From assembly GCA_014859305.1 (NCBI GenBank), contig JACUUM010000008.1, positions 1 to 50,565 of the forward strand: DNA of 50,565 nt. Reading direction: 5' to 3'. The first letter of the stretch is position 1, and every line of letters starts with the position of its first letter. The translations under genes and the position numbers were made by a program. The stretch comes from Coriobacteriia bacterium (GTDB taxonomy: Bacteria > Actinomycetota > Coriobacteriia > Anaerosomatales > Kmv31). Below are positions 36,098-46,338 of the stretch, piece after piece. The notes below the pieces were generated by a model. The model did no database searches, was not told where the DNA came from, and saw only the letters and a program-made list of their open reading frames with translations.

Positions 36098-37609
36098 TCC
36101 CGATGGCGGAGAGCGTCCGCGAGACGGAGGAGAGGCGGCAGGCGGCACGGGACGTGTCGATCGTGGCGGCGATGCTGTCGGCGGTCGTGCTGCTGCACCT
36201 GTTCACCAGCACCGCGCCCGAGCACCTCATCTACCACACGCTCTACCGGCGGCTCGCCTACCTCCCCGTCTTGTTCGCCGCCTTCCGGTTCGGTCTGCGG
36301 GGCGGCACTCTGACGGCGCTGGCCGCGGCCATCCCGTTCGCCATCCACGCGCAGATGAGCCTGGGCGGACTGCTCGGCGGCGGCGGCGACAACCTGCTCG
36401 AGATCGTCATGTACGTGGTGATAGGCGCCCTGTTCGGAAGTCTTCGCGACATCGAGGAGCGCAAGACGATGGGGCTGCGGGAGGTCGGTCGCCAGCTCGA
36501 GGACGCGTATCGGAAGCTGGAGGAGCGCGCCATCCAGCTGATCAACATCCAAGACTACACCCAGTCGATACTCCGCTCCATCACCTCGGGCGTGATCACC
36601 ATCGGACCCGACGGCTCGGTGGCGACCGTCAACCCCGCCGCCGAGCGCATCCTGGGGATGTCCGAGTTCGAGGTCGTGCCCAAGGCCATCCGCGCCCTGT
36701 TCAGCGACGACGCCGGGCTGGGCAACGACGTGATGAAGGTGCTCGAGGGCAGACTGCCCAAGGCGGTGCGCGAGGTGACGCTCGTGACCAGGGGCGGCAA
36801 GACGATACACGCGCAGGTCTCCGCGTCGCGCATGCGCGCCGTGGGCGGCAGGATCCTCGGGGCCGTCGTCACCATCGAGGACATCTCGGAGGTCAAGGCG
36901 CTGACCGAGCAGCTCATCCGCGCCGACCGGCTCGCCGCGCTGGGCGAGCTCACCGCCGGCGTCGCACACGAGGTGCGCAACCCTCTGGGCATCATCCGGG
37001 CCTCGGTGCAGCTCGTCGAGGAGGCCCAGTGCGACCCGGCGCGGCTCCGGGAGGCCACCGGCGTGGTCAAGCAGGAGATCGACCGCCTCGACAAGGTGAT
37101 CAAGGCGCTGCTGGACTTCGGCCGCCCTTCGCCGCCGACGCTGGTACGAACGGACGTCGAGGACGTGCTGCGGGACGTCGTGCTGTTCACCCGGCGTTTC
37201 GCCGGGAGGCGCAAGGTGCGGATCCGAGAGTCCTTCCCGGGCGACCTGCCGCCGGTCCTCGGCGACCCCGACCAGCTCAAGCAGGTCTTCTTGAACCTGG
37301 TGACGAACGCGGTACAGGTGATGGGCGAGGAGGGGGGCACCGTGGAGGTGCGCACCGGGACCGAGAACGGCTTCGTCGTCGCCGAGGTGAGGGACGACGG
37401 GCCCGGGATGGCGCCCGAGGAGCTCGGCAAGATCTTCGACCCCTTCTACTCGAAGCGTCCCGGCGGCACGGGGTTGGGGCTCACGATCGTGCACAGGATC
37501 GTCGATGAGCACGACGGGCACATAGAGGTTCGGAGCACCGAGGGGCGAGGCACCGTGTTCATGGTGTCGTTGCCGGCGCAGTCGGGAGCTGGTGGGATGA
37601 GGGAGGAGC

Positions 37610-37635
<26 letters not shown>
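36094..37635 (+). CDS. PAS-domain sensor histidine kinase (NtrB-like)
   Basis: A 513-residue kinase. Three to four membrane segments lie in residues 22-115. A coiled-coil (~125-155), a PAS domain (~155-268, ITSGVITIGPDGSVATVNPA) and the dimerisation/phosphoacceptor helix with His292 in GVAHEVRNPLG follow. The ATPase domain shows NLVTNAVQVM, DDGPGMAPEEL and GGTGLGLTIVHRI. It should phosphorylate the activator encoded next. The start overlaps rpoN (ATGA, GGAGG 5 bases before). The gene end overlaps the activator start by 26 bases. The sensed signal is unknown; the short loops between membrane segments suggest an intramembrane cue. Confidence 0.93.
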
Positions 37636-38962
<1,327 letters not shown>

Positions 38963-39025
38963 GAGCGTTCTGCGCGACGGCGGGCAGAGGAGCCGCCGGG
39001 ACCGGCGCGGGCGACTGGAGGTCTT

Positions 39026-39041
39026 TGGCATACGCCTTGCA
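39026..39041 (+). promoter_or_regulatory. Sigma-54 (-24/-12) promoter after the activator gene
   Basis: TGGCATACGCCTTGCA matches TGGCA and TTGCA of the consensus exactly, with GG and GC 12 bases apart. Transcription would begin near 39053, 25 bases before the zinc-ribbon membrane protein gene. A CGGCGG/CCGCCG inverted repeat at 38978-38998 lies between the activator stop and this promoter, and may be a hairpin or an activator site. Confidence 0.78.
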
Positions 39042-39077
39042 CTTCCGGGAAAGCGTCGGTCCAAGTGTGGAGAAGTC

Positions 39078-39431
39078 GTGAGCAAAGCCCCCCTGAGCAG
39101 GCTGATCTTGATCGTCGGAGGGATTCTCGCCGTGCTGGCGGCCACCGCGGCCCTCCTCCTTCGGGTCGACTGGAGCGCCGGCTTCGCCGGTTGCACGTGG
39201 ACAGCCGCTTTCGGTTGGACCGTTCCACTGATCGCCGGTCTCGTGATCGCGGCGGTCGCATGGCTGCTGCTCAGGACGAGACCTGCTCGCTCCGACGAGG
39301 GGATCGGGTTCGTCGCGTACGAGTGCCCTGCGTGCGGCGAGAGGGTGATCAAGGGCTGGCGCCTGTGCCCGTACTGCGGGAACATGCTGGGGACGCTCCC
39401 CGAGCCGTTCCGACCCGAGGACGCGGCCTGA
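39078..39431 (+). CDS. Two-segment membrane protein with C-terminal zinc ribbon
   Basis: A 117-residue protein of no family I recognise. Residues ~8-28 and ~47-66 are hydrophobic segments with a short outside loop containing Cys39. A cytoplasmic tail carries a zinc ribbon, Cys83-x2-Cys86 and Cys97-x2-Cys100 (CPACGERV, LCPYCGN). The GTG at 39078 is 25 bases from the predicted sigma-54 start site, so this is the first gene of the sigma-54 target operon. The HMA gene follows after 79 bases. A role in sensing or moving a metal or thiol at the membrane is a guess. Confidence 0.75.
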   Translation: MSKAPLSRLILIVGGILAVLAATAALLLRVDWSAGFAGCTWTAAFGWTVPLIAGLVIAAVAWLLLRTRPARSDEGIGFVAYECPACGERVIKGWRLCPYCGNMLGTLPEPFRPEDAA

Positions 39432-39510
39432 GGCGGTGCGATCCGAGGCGCGCGGGGTCGTGCTCGCGGGGTACAAGCCCGTATCGGGCCATCGCAGGGA
39501 GGAGAGCGAC

Positions 39511-39723
39511 GTGGCCGAGGTCGACATCCGCACCACCGGTATGCACTGCCACTCGTGCATCATGCTCATACAGATGAACGTGGGAGACCTCGAAGGGGTC
39601 GAGAAGGTCGAGGCGGACCTGGCCTCCGGCGTCACTCACGTCCTGTACGACCCCGACAGGGTGACGGTCGAGCAGATCGTCAAGGAGATCGAGTCGACCG
39701 GGTACGGGGCGCAGCCGCTCTAA
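39511..39723 (+). CDS. HMA-domain (copper chaperone-like) protein
   Basis: A 70-residue heavy-metal-associated domain. The metal loop reads GMHCHSC (Cys13, Cys16), a histidine-rich variant of GMTCxxC. The later STGYGAQPL end is typical. Such proteins carry Cu(I), or other soft metals, to P-type ATPases; no such ATPase is in the window. I start at the GTG at 39511 with GGGAGG at 39498-39503; upstream in-frame starts would add a non-conserved tail. It is probably co-transcribed with the zinc-ribbon protein from the sigma-54 promoter. Confidence 0.85.
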   Translation: MAEVDIRTTGMHCHSCIMLIQMNVGDLEGVEKVEADLASGVTHVLYDPDRVTVEQIVKEIESTGYGAQPL

Positions 39724-39733
39724 GGAGCGCGGG

Positions 39734-39761
39734 TTGCGTCAGGATACCCCCCGGGTATGGT
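39734..39761 (+). promoter_or_regulatory. Promoter with CsoR-family operator ahead of ccdA
   Basis: TTGCGT (39734-39739), a 16-base spacer and TATGGT (39756-39761) make a plausible promoter. ATACCCCCCGGGTAT at 39744-39758 occupies the spacer and part of the -10 box, as at the other two sites. The half-sites ATACCC and GGGTAT are intact, but the centre is a base or two shorter than at the other two sites. Confidence 0.65.
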
Positions 39762-39795
39762 GGGCCGGTCCTGACCACGATCCGCGGAGGTTCGC

Positions 39796-40524
39796 ATGGG
39801 TGCCGGGGTGGGTCTCGCTGCCGCGTTCGCCGCGGGCATCGTGTCGTTCCTGTCACCGTGCGTGCTCCCCCTCGTCCCGGGCTACCTGTCGGTCGTCACC
39901 GGCGTGAGCCTGTCTGAGTTGAAGAGCGGCCAGCGCCGAACCTGGAGCGTGCTCGCGCCCAGCTTGCTGTTCGTGTCCGGTTTCGCCGTCGTCTTCATCG
40001 CCCTGGGGGCCTCCGCCTCGGTCCTGGGCGCCTTCCTGGCTCCTTACCGCGAGGGACTGACGCGATCGGCGGGCGTTCTCGTGTTCGCGATGGGCTTCCT
40101 CATGCTCGGGGTGGTGAAGATCCCTCGGCTGTACGGAGAGGCCCGGTTCGACATGGCGCGCGCGCGCACGTTCGGCCGCGGCGCGTCGCTGTTGATGGGG
40201 ATGGCCTTCGGCTTCGGCTGGACGCCGTGCGTCGGTCCGATCCTCGCCTCGATCCTCACGCTCGCCGGCTCCTCGGCCGACGTCGGACGGGGAGCGGCAT
40301 TGCTCGCGGCGTACTCTTCGGGTCTCGGCTTGCCCTTCATCGGCGTCGCCCTGCTGTTCGGCAGGGTGGAGCCGGTCCTGCGGTGGCTGTCGGCACACGC
40401 GTCGACGGTCAACCGGGTCGCCGGCACCCTTCTGATGGTGGTCGGCGTCCTGATCTTCACGGACACGTTCCGGCTGCTCTCCGCGTGGCTCCTGCGAGCG
40501 GCCCCCTTCCTCGCCATGGGATGA
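39796..40524 (+). CDS. ccdA: CcdA-type thiol-disulfide electron carrier
   Basis: A 242-residue membrane protein of the CcdA/DsbD-beta family, which passes electrons from cytoplasmic thioredoxin to thiols outside. Six hydrophobic segments are seen. The two redox cysteines are in FLSPCVLPLVPGY (segment 1, Cys22) and FGWTPCVGPIL (segment 4). The ATG has GGAGG about 7 bases upstream. No thioredoxin-like partner is adjacent. The operator-bearing promoter just upstream ties it to the CsoR-family repressor, and readthrough from the sigma-54 operon could add a second control. Confidence 0.92.
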   Translation: MGAGVGLAAAFAAGIVSFLSPCVLPLVPGYLSVVTGVSLSELKSGQRRTWSVLAPSLLFVSGFAVVFIALGASASVLGAFLAPYREGLTRSAGVLVFAMGFLMLGVVKIPRLYGEARFDMARARTFGRGASLLMGMAFGFGWTPCVGPILASILTLAGSSADVGRGAALLAAYSSGLGLPFIGVALLFGRVEPVLRWLSAHASTVNRVAGTLLMVVGVLIFTDTFRLLSAWLLRAAPFLAMG

Positions 40525-40545
40525 CCGTCCGACGGGATCCACGCT

Positions 40546-40573
40546 TTGCCCGCGGCACGCCTCGCCGTACCAT
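40546..40573 (+). promoter_or_regulatory. Weak promoter candidate of the sensor phosphatase
   Basis: TTGCCC (40546-40551), 16 bases, TACCAT (40568-40573), 29 bases before the TTG start. The match to consensus is only moderate. Confidence 0.3.
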
Positions 40574-40602
40574 TGGGGTGATCGCGGGGGGAGGTGGACG
40601 CA

Positions 40603-43600
40603 TTGCGTGCCTGGGCGAGGCGGGACCAGAGTCTGGCGAGGGACATGTTCCTCGCGACGATCGCGCTCGTGACCGTTGCCGTGGTGCTGCTCGCCGCAAC
40701 CTCGGTCACGGGCGTGTACCGCACGGTCAGGGGACTCGAGCAGAAGCAGCTGGCCGCCGAAGGCGACGCTCTGCTGACAGCCGTGCGCTCCCGGTTCCGC
40801 GCGGCGGCGGACATGCTCGAGGGCATCGTGAGCGGGACCGAGTCCGTCACCGACGGGTTGAGCTCCCGCCAGTGGCTGGCCGCGTTCGAGCACTTCGACC
40901 GGCTCCTGCTGGTAGAGGGTTCGGGCAAGGTGGTCTCCGCCTACCCGCGCTCCGCGGCCGACGACGGCATACCCCGAGAGGTGCGCGAACGGGCGTCGCC
41001 GATGGTGGCGTTCGTGCACCTCGGCGAGGACCCGGACACCGGCGAGCCGGTCGTGTGGGCGGTGCGCACCGTCGGCGAGCGCAGCCGCGACCTCGTGGCC
41101 GGGCGTGTCCGGACGGGGTTCATCGCCGACGAGGTCGCCGCGAGCGTGGGGTCCGACGGCGACCGGCTCGCGTGCGTCGCCTCCGCACTGGGCCCGGTCG
41201 CCGTCGCGGGAAGCCGTGCCTCGGAGGCGGGCCGCATCGTGTACGCCGACGCCTACGAGGGCGGAGCGGGTGAGGCGAGACTCGTCGGCCTTGACCTGAG
41301 CGGCGACTACCGCGACGTGACCGGCCTCCCGGGTCTCTCATGGCGGATCGCGATACTCGAGCCGCGGTCGAGCACGGTGAGCTTCGCGCGCGTCGCGCTC
41401 ACGCCCGCCGCCGTCGCCGGGCTCGTCGTCTCGATCCTGGCGGTCATCGGCGCGGCGATCTCCGGGCGCCTGCTCGTGTCGCCTCTGAAGGATCTGGAGC
41501 GGCGGGCACAGCGCGCGGCGTCGGGGGCGTACGTGCGCACGATGGAAGTGGGCCGGCGCGACGAGGTCGGGCGGCTCTCGGAGGCCATCAACGACCTGAC
41601 GACGCGATTGAACGCGTTGCACGACATCTCGCGCCTGCTTCGCAGCGCCGCCCGAACGGAGCAGGTCCTCGACAGCATCCTGTCGGCCGTCGCTCACATC
41701 GCGCCCTCAGCCAGCGCGGCTGTCTTCCTGACGGACATGGTCAGTGGAGACCTGGTGGCCGAACGGCTGCCCGAGCCCTCGGCGGTGCGCCCCGGCGACA
41801 GGCTGAGGATCGAGTCGGAGCTCGCCCTGGGTCAGGTGCTGCTGGCCGAAGGACCGGTGTCGCTGCCGCCCGGCCGGTACGGCGGCGTCTTCGAGTCCCG
41901 CGGCGAGCTCCTCGGCATACCGCTGAGCGTGAGCGGAGAGGCGTTCGGGCTGCTGCTGCTGTACGACGGGCATCGGCCGTTCTCCGACGCCGCGATCGAG
42001 ACGCTGGGGACGTTCGCCGCCCAGGCGGCGGTGGCTCTGCGCAACTCCCGCCTGTTCGAGGCCGAGTACGCGTCCCGCGTGGAGGCCGAGGCGCTCAGGG
42101 AGGTCGCCGAGCACCTCGCCAACCCCACCGACCTCGCGAGCGCGCTGGCTTCCGTGCGCGACGTGGCCGGGCGCCTGCTCGGGGCCGATTCCGCGGTGCT
42201 GGCGGTGCGCGACCGCGAGGCGTACGGGTTGCCGCCGGCCGAGGACGCGGAGCGGGAGGCACTCGTGCTCGAGGTGCTCGGGCGGGCCGGAGCCGGCGCA
42301 TCGGGTGGGGCGGTCGTCGTAGAGGACGTCGAGCAGCGAGACTTCGCGGAGGCGTACCGCGGGGTCGGCGTGCGCTCGCTCATACTCGTGCCGCTGGCGA
42401 CACGCGAGGAGGCGGCGGGAGGCATCGGCTTCGAGTACCGCGGAGGCTCCGTGTGGTTCGGCGAAGCGCGGCTCGGGCTGGCCAACACGATCGCCAAGCA
42501 GGTCTCGCTCGCGTTGGCGAACGCCTACCTGTTCGCTCAGGCGCAGCGCCGCGCGATCAACCTCGACACGATCTTCAGGATCTCGCAGGCGGTCGGTTTG
42601 TCCCTGGAGACGAAGGTGGTGCTCGACCGCGTCCTGGACGTGGTGCAGAAGATCTTCTCGGGAGACGCGGTCTCGCTCATGCGCTACGACAGGCAGAAGC
42701 GGACGTTGAGCACGGAGATGGCGCGGGGCATGGTCAGCGCCGAGATCCTCGAGATGGAGTGCTCCCCCTCCGAGGACGTGCCCGGGGAGGTGTTCGAGAC
42801 GCGGCGGCCGAAGGTCCTGGGCATGCTGGACCCGACGAACGGCGGGCTGGAGGCGGCCGCCGCGGCGCGCGGTCTGAGGGCGCTGCTGGCGGTGCCGCTC
42901 CTGGCGCGCGGGAGGAGCATCGGCGTGCTGTGCGTCTTCTCCCGCGAGCCGCACTCGTACCGCGAGGAGGACATCGAGCTGCTCTCGACCTTCGCGTCGC
43001 AGGCGGCGCTCGCGATCGACACCGCGGCGCTGTACGGGCGCGAGCACGCCGTCGCCACGGTGCTGCAGTCGAGCATCCTCCCCGGGAGGCTGCCCTACGT
43101 CCGCGGGATCGATGCCGACAGCGTCTACCGGCCGGCGGGGCGGGACGCGGAGATCGGCGGTGACTACTACGACCTGTTCCAGACCGTCGACGGCAAGGTC
43201 GTCGTCGCGATGTGCGACGTCTGCGGCAAGGGCGTCGGCGCGGCCACGAAGACCTCCATGGTGAAGTACTCCGTGCGCGCGCTCGCGGCCGCGGGCCTCG
43301 GTCCGGCCCGCATCCTGACCGAGGTCAACAGGATCGTCACCGACGCGGGCGACAGCGCGGATATCGTCACGCTCGTCGTAGGAGAGATCGACCCCGAGAC
43401 GGACACGCTCACATACGCGAACGGAGGCCACCCGCCGGGGCTGCTGACCTGCGGGGTCGGCACCGAGGTCGTCTATCTCGCCGCCACGGGCCCACTGCTC
43501 GGGGCGGTCGGCACTGCGAGCTTCGCCGAAGCGAGGGTGCCCGCTCCCGAGGGGTCCACTATGGTGATCTACACGGACGGGGTGACAGAGGCCCGAAGAG

Positions 43601-43833
43601 GGAATAGATTCTTCGGAGAGAAACGGGTCCGGCGGGCTCTCGTGGGCGGCGGGAGCGCCGCGGACGTCACTCGGCGGATCACAGCCTCGCTGCGGAGATT
43701 CACCCCCGGAGAACTCCGCGACGACGTGGCTATCCTGACGGTTCGCCGGACATCCGGGGGCGAGCGACCTGGGGCAGGTTTTCATCGGTGTAGGGATGGG
43801 CCCAGGAAAGGACGTGCCCTCGATGTCGATTGA
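40603..43833 (+). CDS. Membrane sensor phosphatase: HAMP, three GAF domains and PP2C (SpoIIE type)
   Basis: A ~1,076-residue protein. One membrane segment (~residues 14-36), an outside sensor region (~37-265), a second segment, a HAMP domain (LLVSPLKDLERRAQRAASG...) and three GAF domains (about 345-490, 500-640, 655-800) precede the PP2C phosphatase (~825-1045) with DAEIGGDYYDLF, DVCGKGVGAATK, NGGHPPGLL and IYTDGVTEARRG. It likely dephosphorylates the STAS domain of the overlapping next gene. I prefer the TTG at 40603, 8 bases after GGGGGAGG; a GTG at 40594 would overlap that site. The fold of the outside region was not identified. Confidence 0.9.
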   Translation: MRAWARRDQSLARDMFLATIALVTVAVVLLAATSVTGVYRTVRGLEQKQLAAEGDALLTAVRSRFRAAADMLEGIVSGTESVTDGLSSRQWLAAFEHFDRLLLVEGSGKVVSAYPRSAADDGIPREVRERASPMVAFVHLGEDPDTGEPVVWAVRTVGERSRDLVAGRVRTGFIADEVAASVGSDGDRLACVASALGPVAVAGSRASEAGRIVYADAYEGGAGEARLVGLDLSGDYRDVTGLPGLSWRIAILEPRSSTVSFARVALTPAAVAGLVVSILAVIGAAISGRLLVSPLKDLERRAQRAASGAYVRTMEVGRRDEVGRLSEAINDLTTRLNALHDISRLLRSAARTEQVLDSILSAVAHIAPSASAAVFLTDMVSGDLVAERLPEPSAVRPGDRLRIESELALGQVLLAEGPVSLPPGRYGGVFESRGELLGIPLSVSGEAFGLLLLYDGHRPFSDAAIETLGTFAAQAAVALRNSRLFEAEYASRVEAEALREVAEHLANPTDLASALASVRDVAGRLLGADSAVLAVRDREAYGLPPAEDAEREALVLEVLGRAGAGASGGAVVVEDVEQRDFAEAYRGVGVRSLILVPLATREEAAGGIGFEYRGGSVWFGEARLGLANTIAKQVSLALANAYLFAQAQRRAINLDTIFRISQAVGLSLETKVVLDRVLDVVQKIFSGDAVSLMRYDRQKRTLSTEMARGMVSAEILEMECSPSEDVPGEVFETRRPKVLGMLDPTNGGLEAAAAARGLRALLAVPLLARGRSIGVLCVFSREPHSYREEDIELLSTFASQAALAIDTAALYGREHAVATVLQSSILPGRLPYVRGIDADSVYRPAGRDAEIGGDYYDLFQTVDGKVVVAMCDVCGKGVGAATKTSMVKYSVRALAAAGLGPARILTEVNRIVTDAGDSADIVTLVVGEIDPETDTLTYANGGHPPGLLTCGVGTEVVYLAATGPLLGAVGTASFAEARVPAPEGSTMVIYTDGVTEARRGNRFFGEKRVRRALVGGGSAADVTRRITASLRRFTPGELRDDVAILTVRRTSGGERPGAGFHRCRDGPRKGRALDVD

Positions 43834-44611
43834 CATCGAACGCCAGGTGGACTCGCGCGCCTGTGTCGTGCGGGTCGAGGGCGAGATCGACATCTCCGTC
43901 GTCCCCGAGATGCGTGAGGCGCTGGACGCGGCGCTCCAGGGCGGCTACGTGAACGTCGTCATCGACCTCTCGGGCGTGACGTACGCGGACAGCTCCGCGC
44001 TCGGGCTGCTCGTCTGGCTGGATCATCGGCTCTCGCCGCGCGGCGGCAAGCTCGTGCTGGCAGGCGCCAACTCCGACGTGACGCGCATCCTCGAGCTCTC
44101 GGGCCTCATATCGGTGGCGCCGAGCGTGAGCGCCTCTCCCAACCTCGGGTCCGCGCTGGAGGGGCTGGAGCTCAGGGAGGTGCCGCCGGAGCCCCTGTGG
44201 ACGCAGACGCTGGACATCCCGGCGACGACGGACAACCTGGCCGAGACGAGGAACCGGGTCGTCGCGCTGCTGTCCCCGCTGGACGTCGCGGAGGCGTCGC
44301 TGTTCGACATCAAGGTGGCGGTGGGGGAGGCGCTCGCGAACGCGGTGCGCCATGGATCACCCCGGGGGCAGGAGGACATGATCAGCATCGAGGTGAGCGC
44401 CGCCGAGGATCGGATCACGATCCGGGTCACCGACGCCGGCGAGGGGTTCAACGGCATCGCCCAGTGCAACCGCGACGTCTACGCCTCGTCGGGTCGAGGG
44501 ATCATGTTCATGCGGGCTCTGATGGACAGGGTCGAGTTCGCGTCTTGCGATGACGGCGGGACCATGGTCACACTGGTGAAGCACCTGCCGCCGCAGGGCG
44601 TCGATCGCTGA
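43823..44611 (+). CDS. STAS-HATPase fusion: anti-sigma antagonist joined to anti-sigma kinase
   Basis: A 262-residue fusion. Residues ~1-110 are a STAS domain with the phosphoacceptor stretch YADSSALGLLVW. Residues ~125-262 are an RsbW-like HATPase with the N-box VAVGEALANAVRHG and DAGEGF and SSGRGIMFMRAL. In classic systems these are two proteins: the kinase phosphorylates the antagonist's serine and releases or binds a sigma factor. Having both in one chain is less usual. I start at the ATG at 43823 with GGAAAGGA ahead; it overlaps the phosphatase gene by 11 bases, so all three partner-switch activities are encoded together. No sigma factor target is encoded nearby. Confidence 0.88.
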   Translation: MSIDIERQVDSRACVVRVEGEIDISVVPEMREALDAALQGGYVNVVIDLSGVTYADSSALGLLVWLDHRLSPRGGKLVLAGANSDVTRILELSGLISVAPSVSASPNLGSALEGLELREVPPEPLWTQTLDIPATTDNLAETRNRVVALLSPLDVAEASLFDIKVAVGEALANAVRHGSPRGQEDMISIEVSAAEDRITIRVTDAGEGFNGIAQCNRDVYASSGRGIMFMRALMDRVEFASCDDGGTMVTLVKHLPPQGVDR

Positions 44612-44646
44612 TTCCCGTAGGGCGGCCGCACCCCGGGGGGTCGATT

Positions 44647-45753
44647 GTGCCGTCCAAGCGTCGCATCGTGATCTTCAGCGCATCGTTCGGAGGAGGCCAC
44701 CGGTCCGCCTCCGAAGCGCTGGCCAACTACCTCGCGGCCCACCACTCGGGCACGGTCCGTTTCGAGGTGGTGGACTTCTTCGAGGACTTCGCGCCGGGCT
44801 TGAACGTTCTCGCGAAGTTCGCCTACCAGCAGTCGGTGCAGTTCTTCCCTGAACTGTACGGCACGTTCTTCGACCTGACGAACAAGCTCCCCAACAACCC
44901 CGTCGTACACGAGATGGCGCAGATGGGGTACGCGCGCGCCGTGGCCTTCATCGACTCCTACGGTCCCGATGCGGTCATCTCGACGTTCCCGATAGCCGGG
45001 GGCGTGGCGGCGGAGATCAAGGCCTCCCGTCCCCTCGTGTCGGCGACCGTCATCACCGACTTCGGGGCCCACCGCCAGTGGCTGCACCCGGCCACGGACC
45101 TCTACTTCGTCGCGACGAAGGAGGTGCGCGAGGACCTCGTCGTGAGGGGCATCCCGTGGGAGCGGGTGGTGGTCTCCGGCATCCCGATCCACGAACGGTT
45201 CAGCGAGGCGGTCCAGCGCGGGGAGAGCCGCAAGCAGCTCGGCCTCGCGGACCGCTTCACGGTTCTGATGACGGCTGCGGCGGGAACGCCGGGGGATGTC
45301 CGATCGATAGCCAAGGAACTGACGTCCCTAGGCATACAGGTGGCGGCGGTGGCCGGCCGTCACGAGAGGCTGCGCCGGCGGCTCCTCTCTCTCGAGAAGA
45401 AGACCGATCTGCTGAAGGTCTTCGGTTTCGTGAAGGATATGCATAGAATGATGGCGTCGGCCGACGTGCTCGTCGGGAAGGCGGGGGGCCTCACCGTCTC
45501 CGAGGCGCTGGCGATGGGTTTGCCGCTCATCATCTACAACCCGGTCCCCGGACAGGAGATCTACAACGTGGACTTCCTCGTCAACTACGGAGCCGGCCTG
45601 CTCTCGCGAGACGAGGAGGATGTGGTGGAGAAGGTGCGCTTCCTCTCCGCGCATCCCGAGCGGCTGCGGCAGATGGCCGAGAACGCCGGCAAGCTGGGCA
45701 AGCCGGGGGCGGCCCAGTCCGTGTGCGAACGCGTGCTCGTGGCGGTGCGCTGA
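44647..45753 (+). CDS. MGDG synthase-like glycosyltransferase
   Basis: A 368-residue GT-B glycosyltransferase with the N-terminal MGDG-synthase domain (FSASFGGGHRSASEALANYL, residues ~10-29; VVDFFEDFAPGLNVLAKFAY) and a C-terminal family 28 part (VGKAGGLTVSEALAMGLPLI, PVPGQEIYNVDFL). Relatives add galactose or glucose to diacylglycerol, or act like MurG. The acceptor here is probably a membrane lipid, but the sugar is unknown. The GTG at 44647 has a weak GGGGGG upstream. It follows the partner-switch genes by 35 bases and could be in the same transcript. Confidence 0.85.
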   Translation: MPSKRRIVIFSASFGGGHRSASEALANYLAAHHSGTVRFEVVDFFEDFAPGLNVLAKFAYQQSVQFFPELYGTFFDLTNKLPNNPVVHEMAQMGYARAVAFIDSYGPDAVISTFPIAGGVAAEIKASRPLVSATVITDFGAHRQWLHPATDLYFVATKEVREDLVVRGIPWERVVVSGIPIHERFSEAVQRGESRKQLGLADRFTVLMTAAAGTPGDVRSIAKELTSLGIQVAAVAGRHERLRRRLLSLEKKTDLLKVFGFVKDMHRMMASADVLVGKAGGLTVSEALAMGLPLIIYNPVPGQEIYNVDFLVNYGAGLLSRDEEDVVEKVRFLSAHPERLRQMAENAGKLGKPGAAQSVCERVLVAVR

Positions 45754-45768
45754 GACGAGGGGGGCGCG

Positions 45769-46335
45769 ATGGACGTCATGGAAGCGATCCGGGGCAGGCA
45801 CTCTTACCGGTCGTTCCGGGAGACGGAGGTTCCCCGGGAGGTGCTCGACCTGCTGGTCGAGGCTGCCGCGCTCGCGCCCTCCTCGTTGAACATCCAGCCT
45901 GTCCGGCTCATCGTGGCGACGGGCGAGACGCGAAGGGCCCTCGGCAGGGTCATCTCGCTGACGACCGTGCACCTGGCCGAGTACGTCGAGGTGCTGGGTC
46001 CGGAACTGTACGAGAAGGCGGTCGAGTTCTACGGCGACCTCGGCGCGTCGCCGGTCGCCGTCGCGGTCACGCTGCCCAAGGCGTCGGGCGAGCTCCAGCG
46101 CATCAACGAGTTGCTCGCGGCCGGGACCGCGGTCGAGAACATGCTCCTCGTGGCGACCAGAGAGGGTCTGGGGGCGTGCAACCTGACCGTCTCGTTCTGG
46201 GTGCGCGACGAGCTCGCCGAGTTGCTGCGTCTGCCCGAGGACCGGGAGGTCGTCTCGGTCATCGTGCTGGGGTATCCTGACGAGGTGCCGCATGCGCCCG
46301 AGCACCGGCTCGACATCGCGACCTTCCTCGAGTGA
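45769..46335 (+). CDS. Nitroreductase-family FMN oxidoreductase
   Basis: A 188-residue nitroreductase. The FMN phosphate site is IRGRHSYRSF at residues 7-16; LAPSSLNIQP (35-45) is the next family block, and LLAAGTAVENMLLVATREGLGACN the central helix. The length is typical. Substrates of this family vary widely (nitro compounds, quinones, flavin itself). It starts 15 bases after the glycosyltransferase and ends 3 bases before the HAD gene, so they share a transcript. Confidence 0.9.
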   Translation: MDVMEAIRGRHSYRSFRETEVPREVLDLLVEAAALAPSSLNIQPVRLIVATGETRRALGRVISLTTVHLAEYVEVLGPELYEKAVEFYGDLGASPVAVAVTLPKASGELQRINELLAAGTAVENMLLVATREGLGACNLTVSFWVRDELAELLRLPEDREVVSVIVLGYPDEVPHAPEHRLDIATFLE

Positions 46336-46338
46336 GGC

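Noticed and set aside
39724-39737. A sigma-54-like GG...TTGC element before ccdA
   Set aside because: GG and GC are correctly spaced, but TGGCA is not matched (AGGAG), and the site fits better as a housekeeping -35 with the operator in its spacer.
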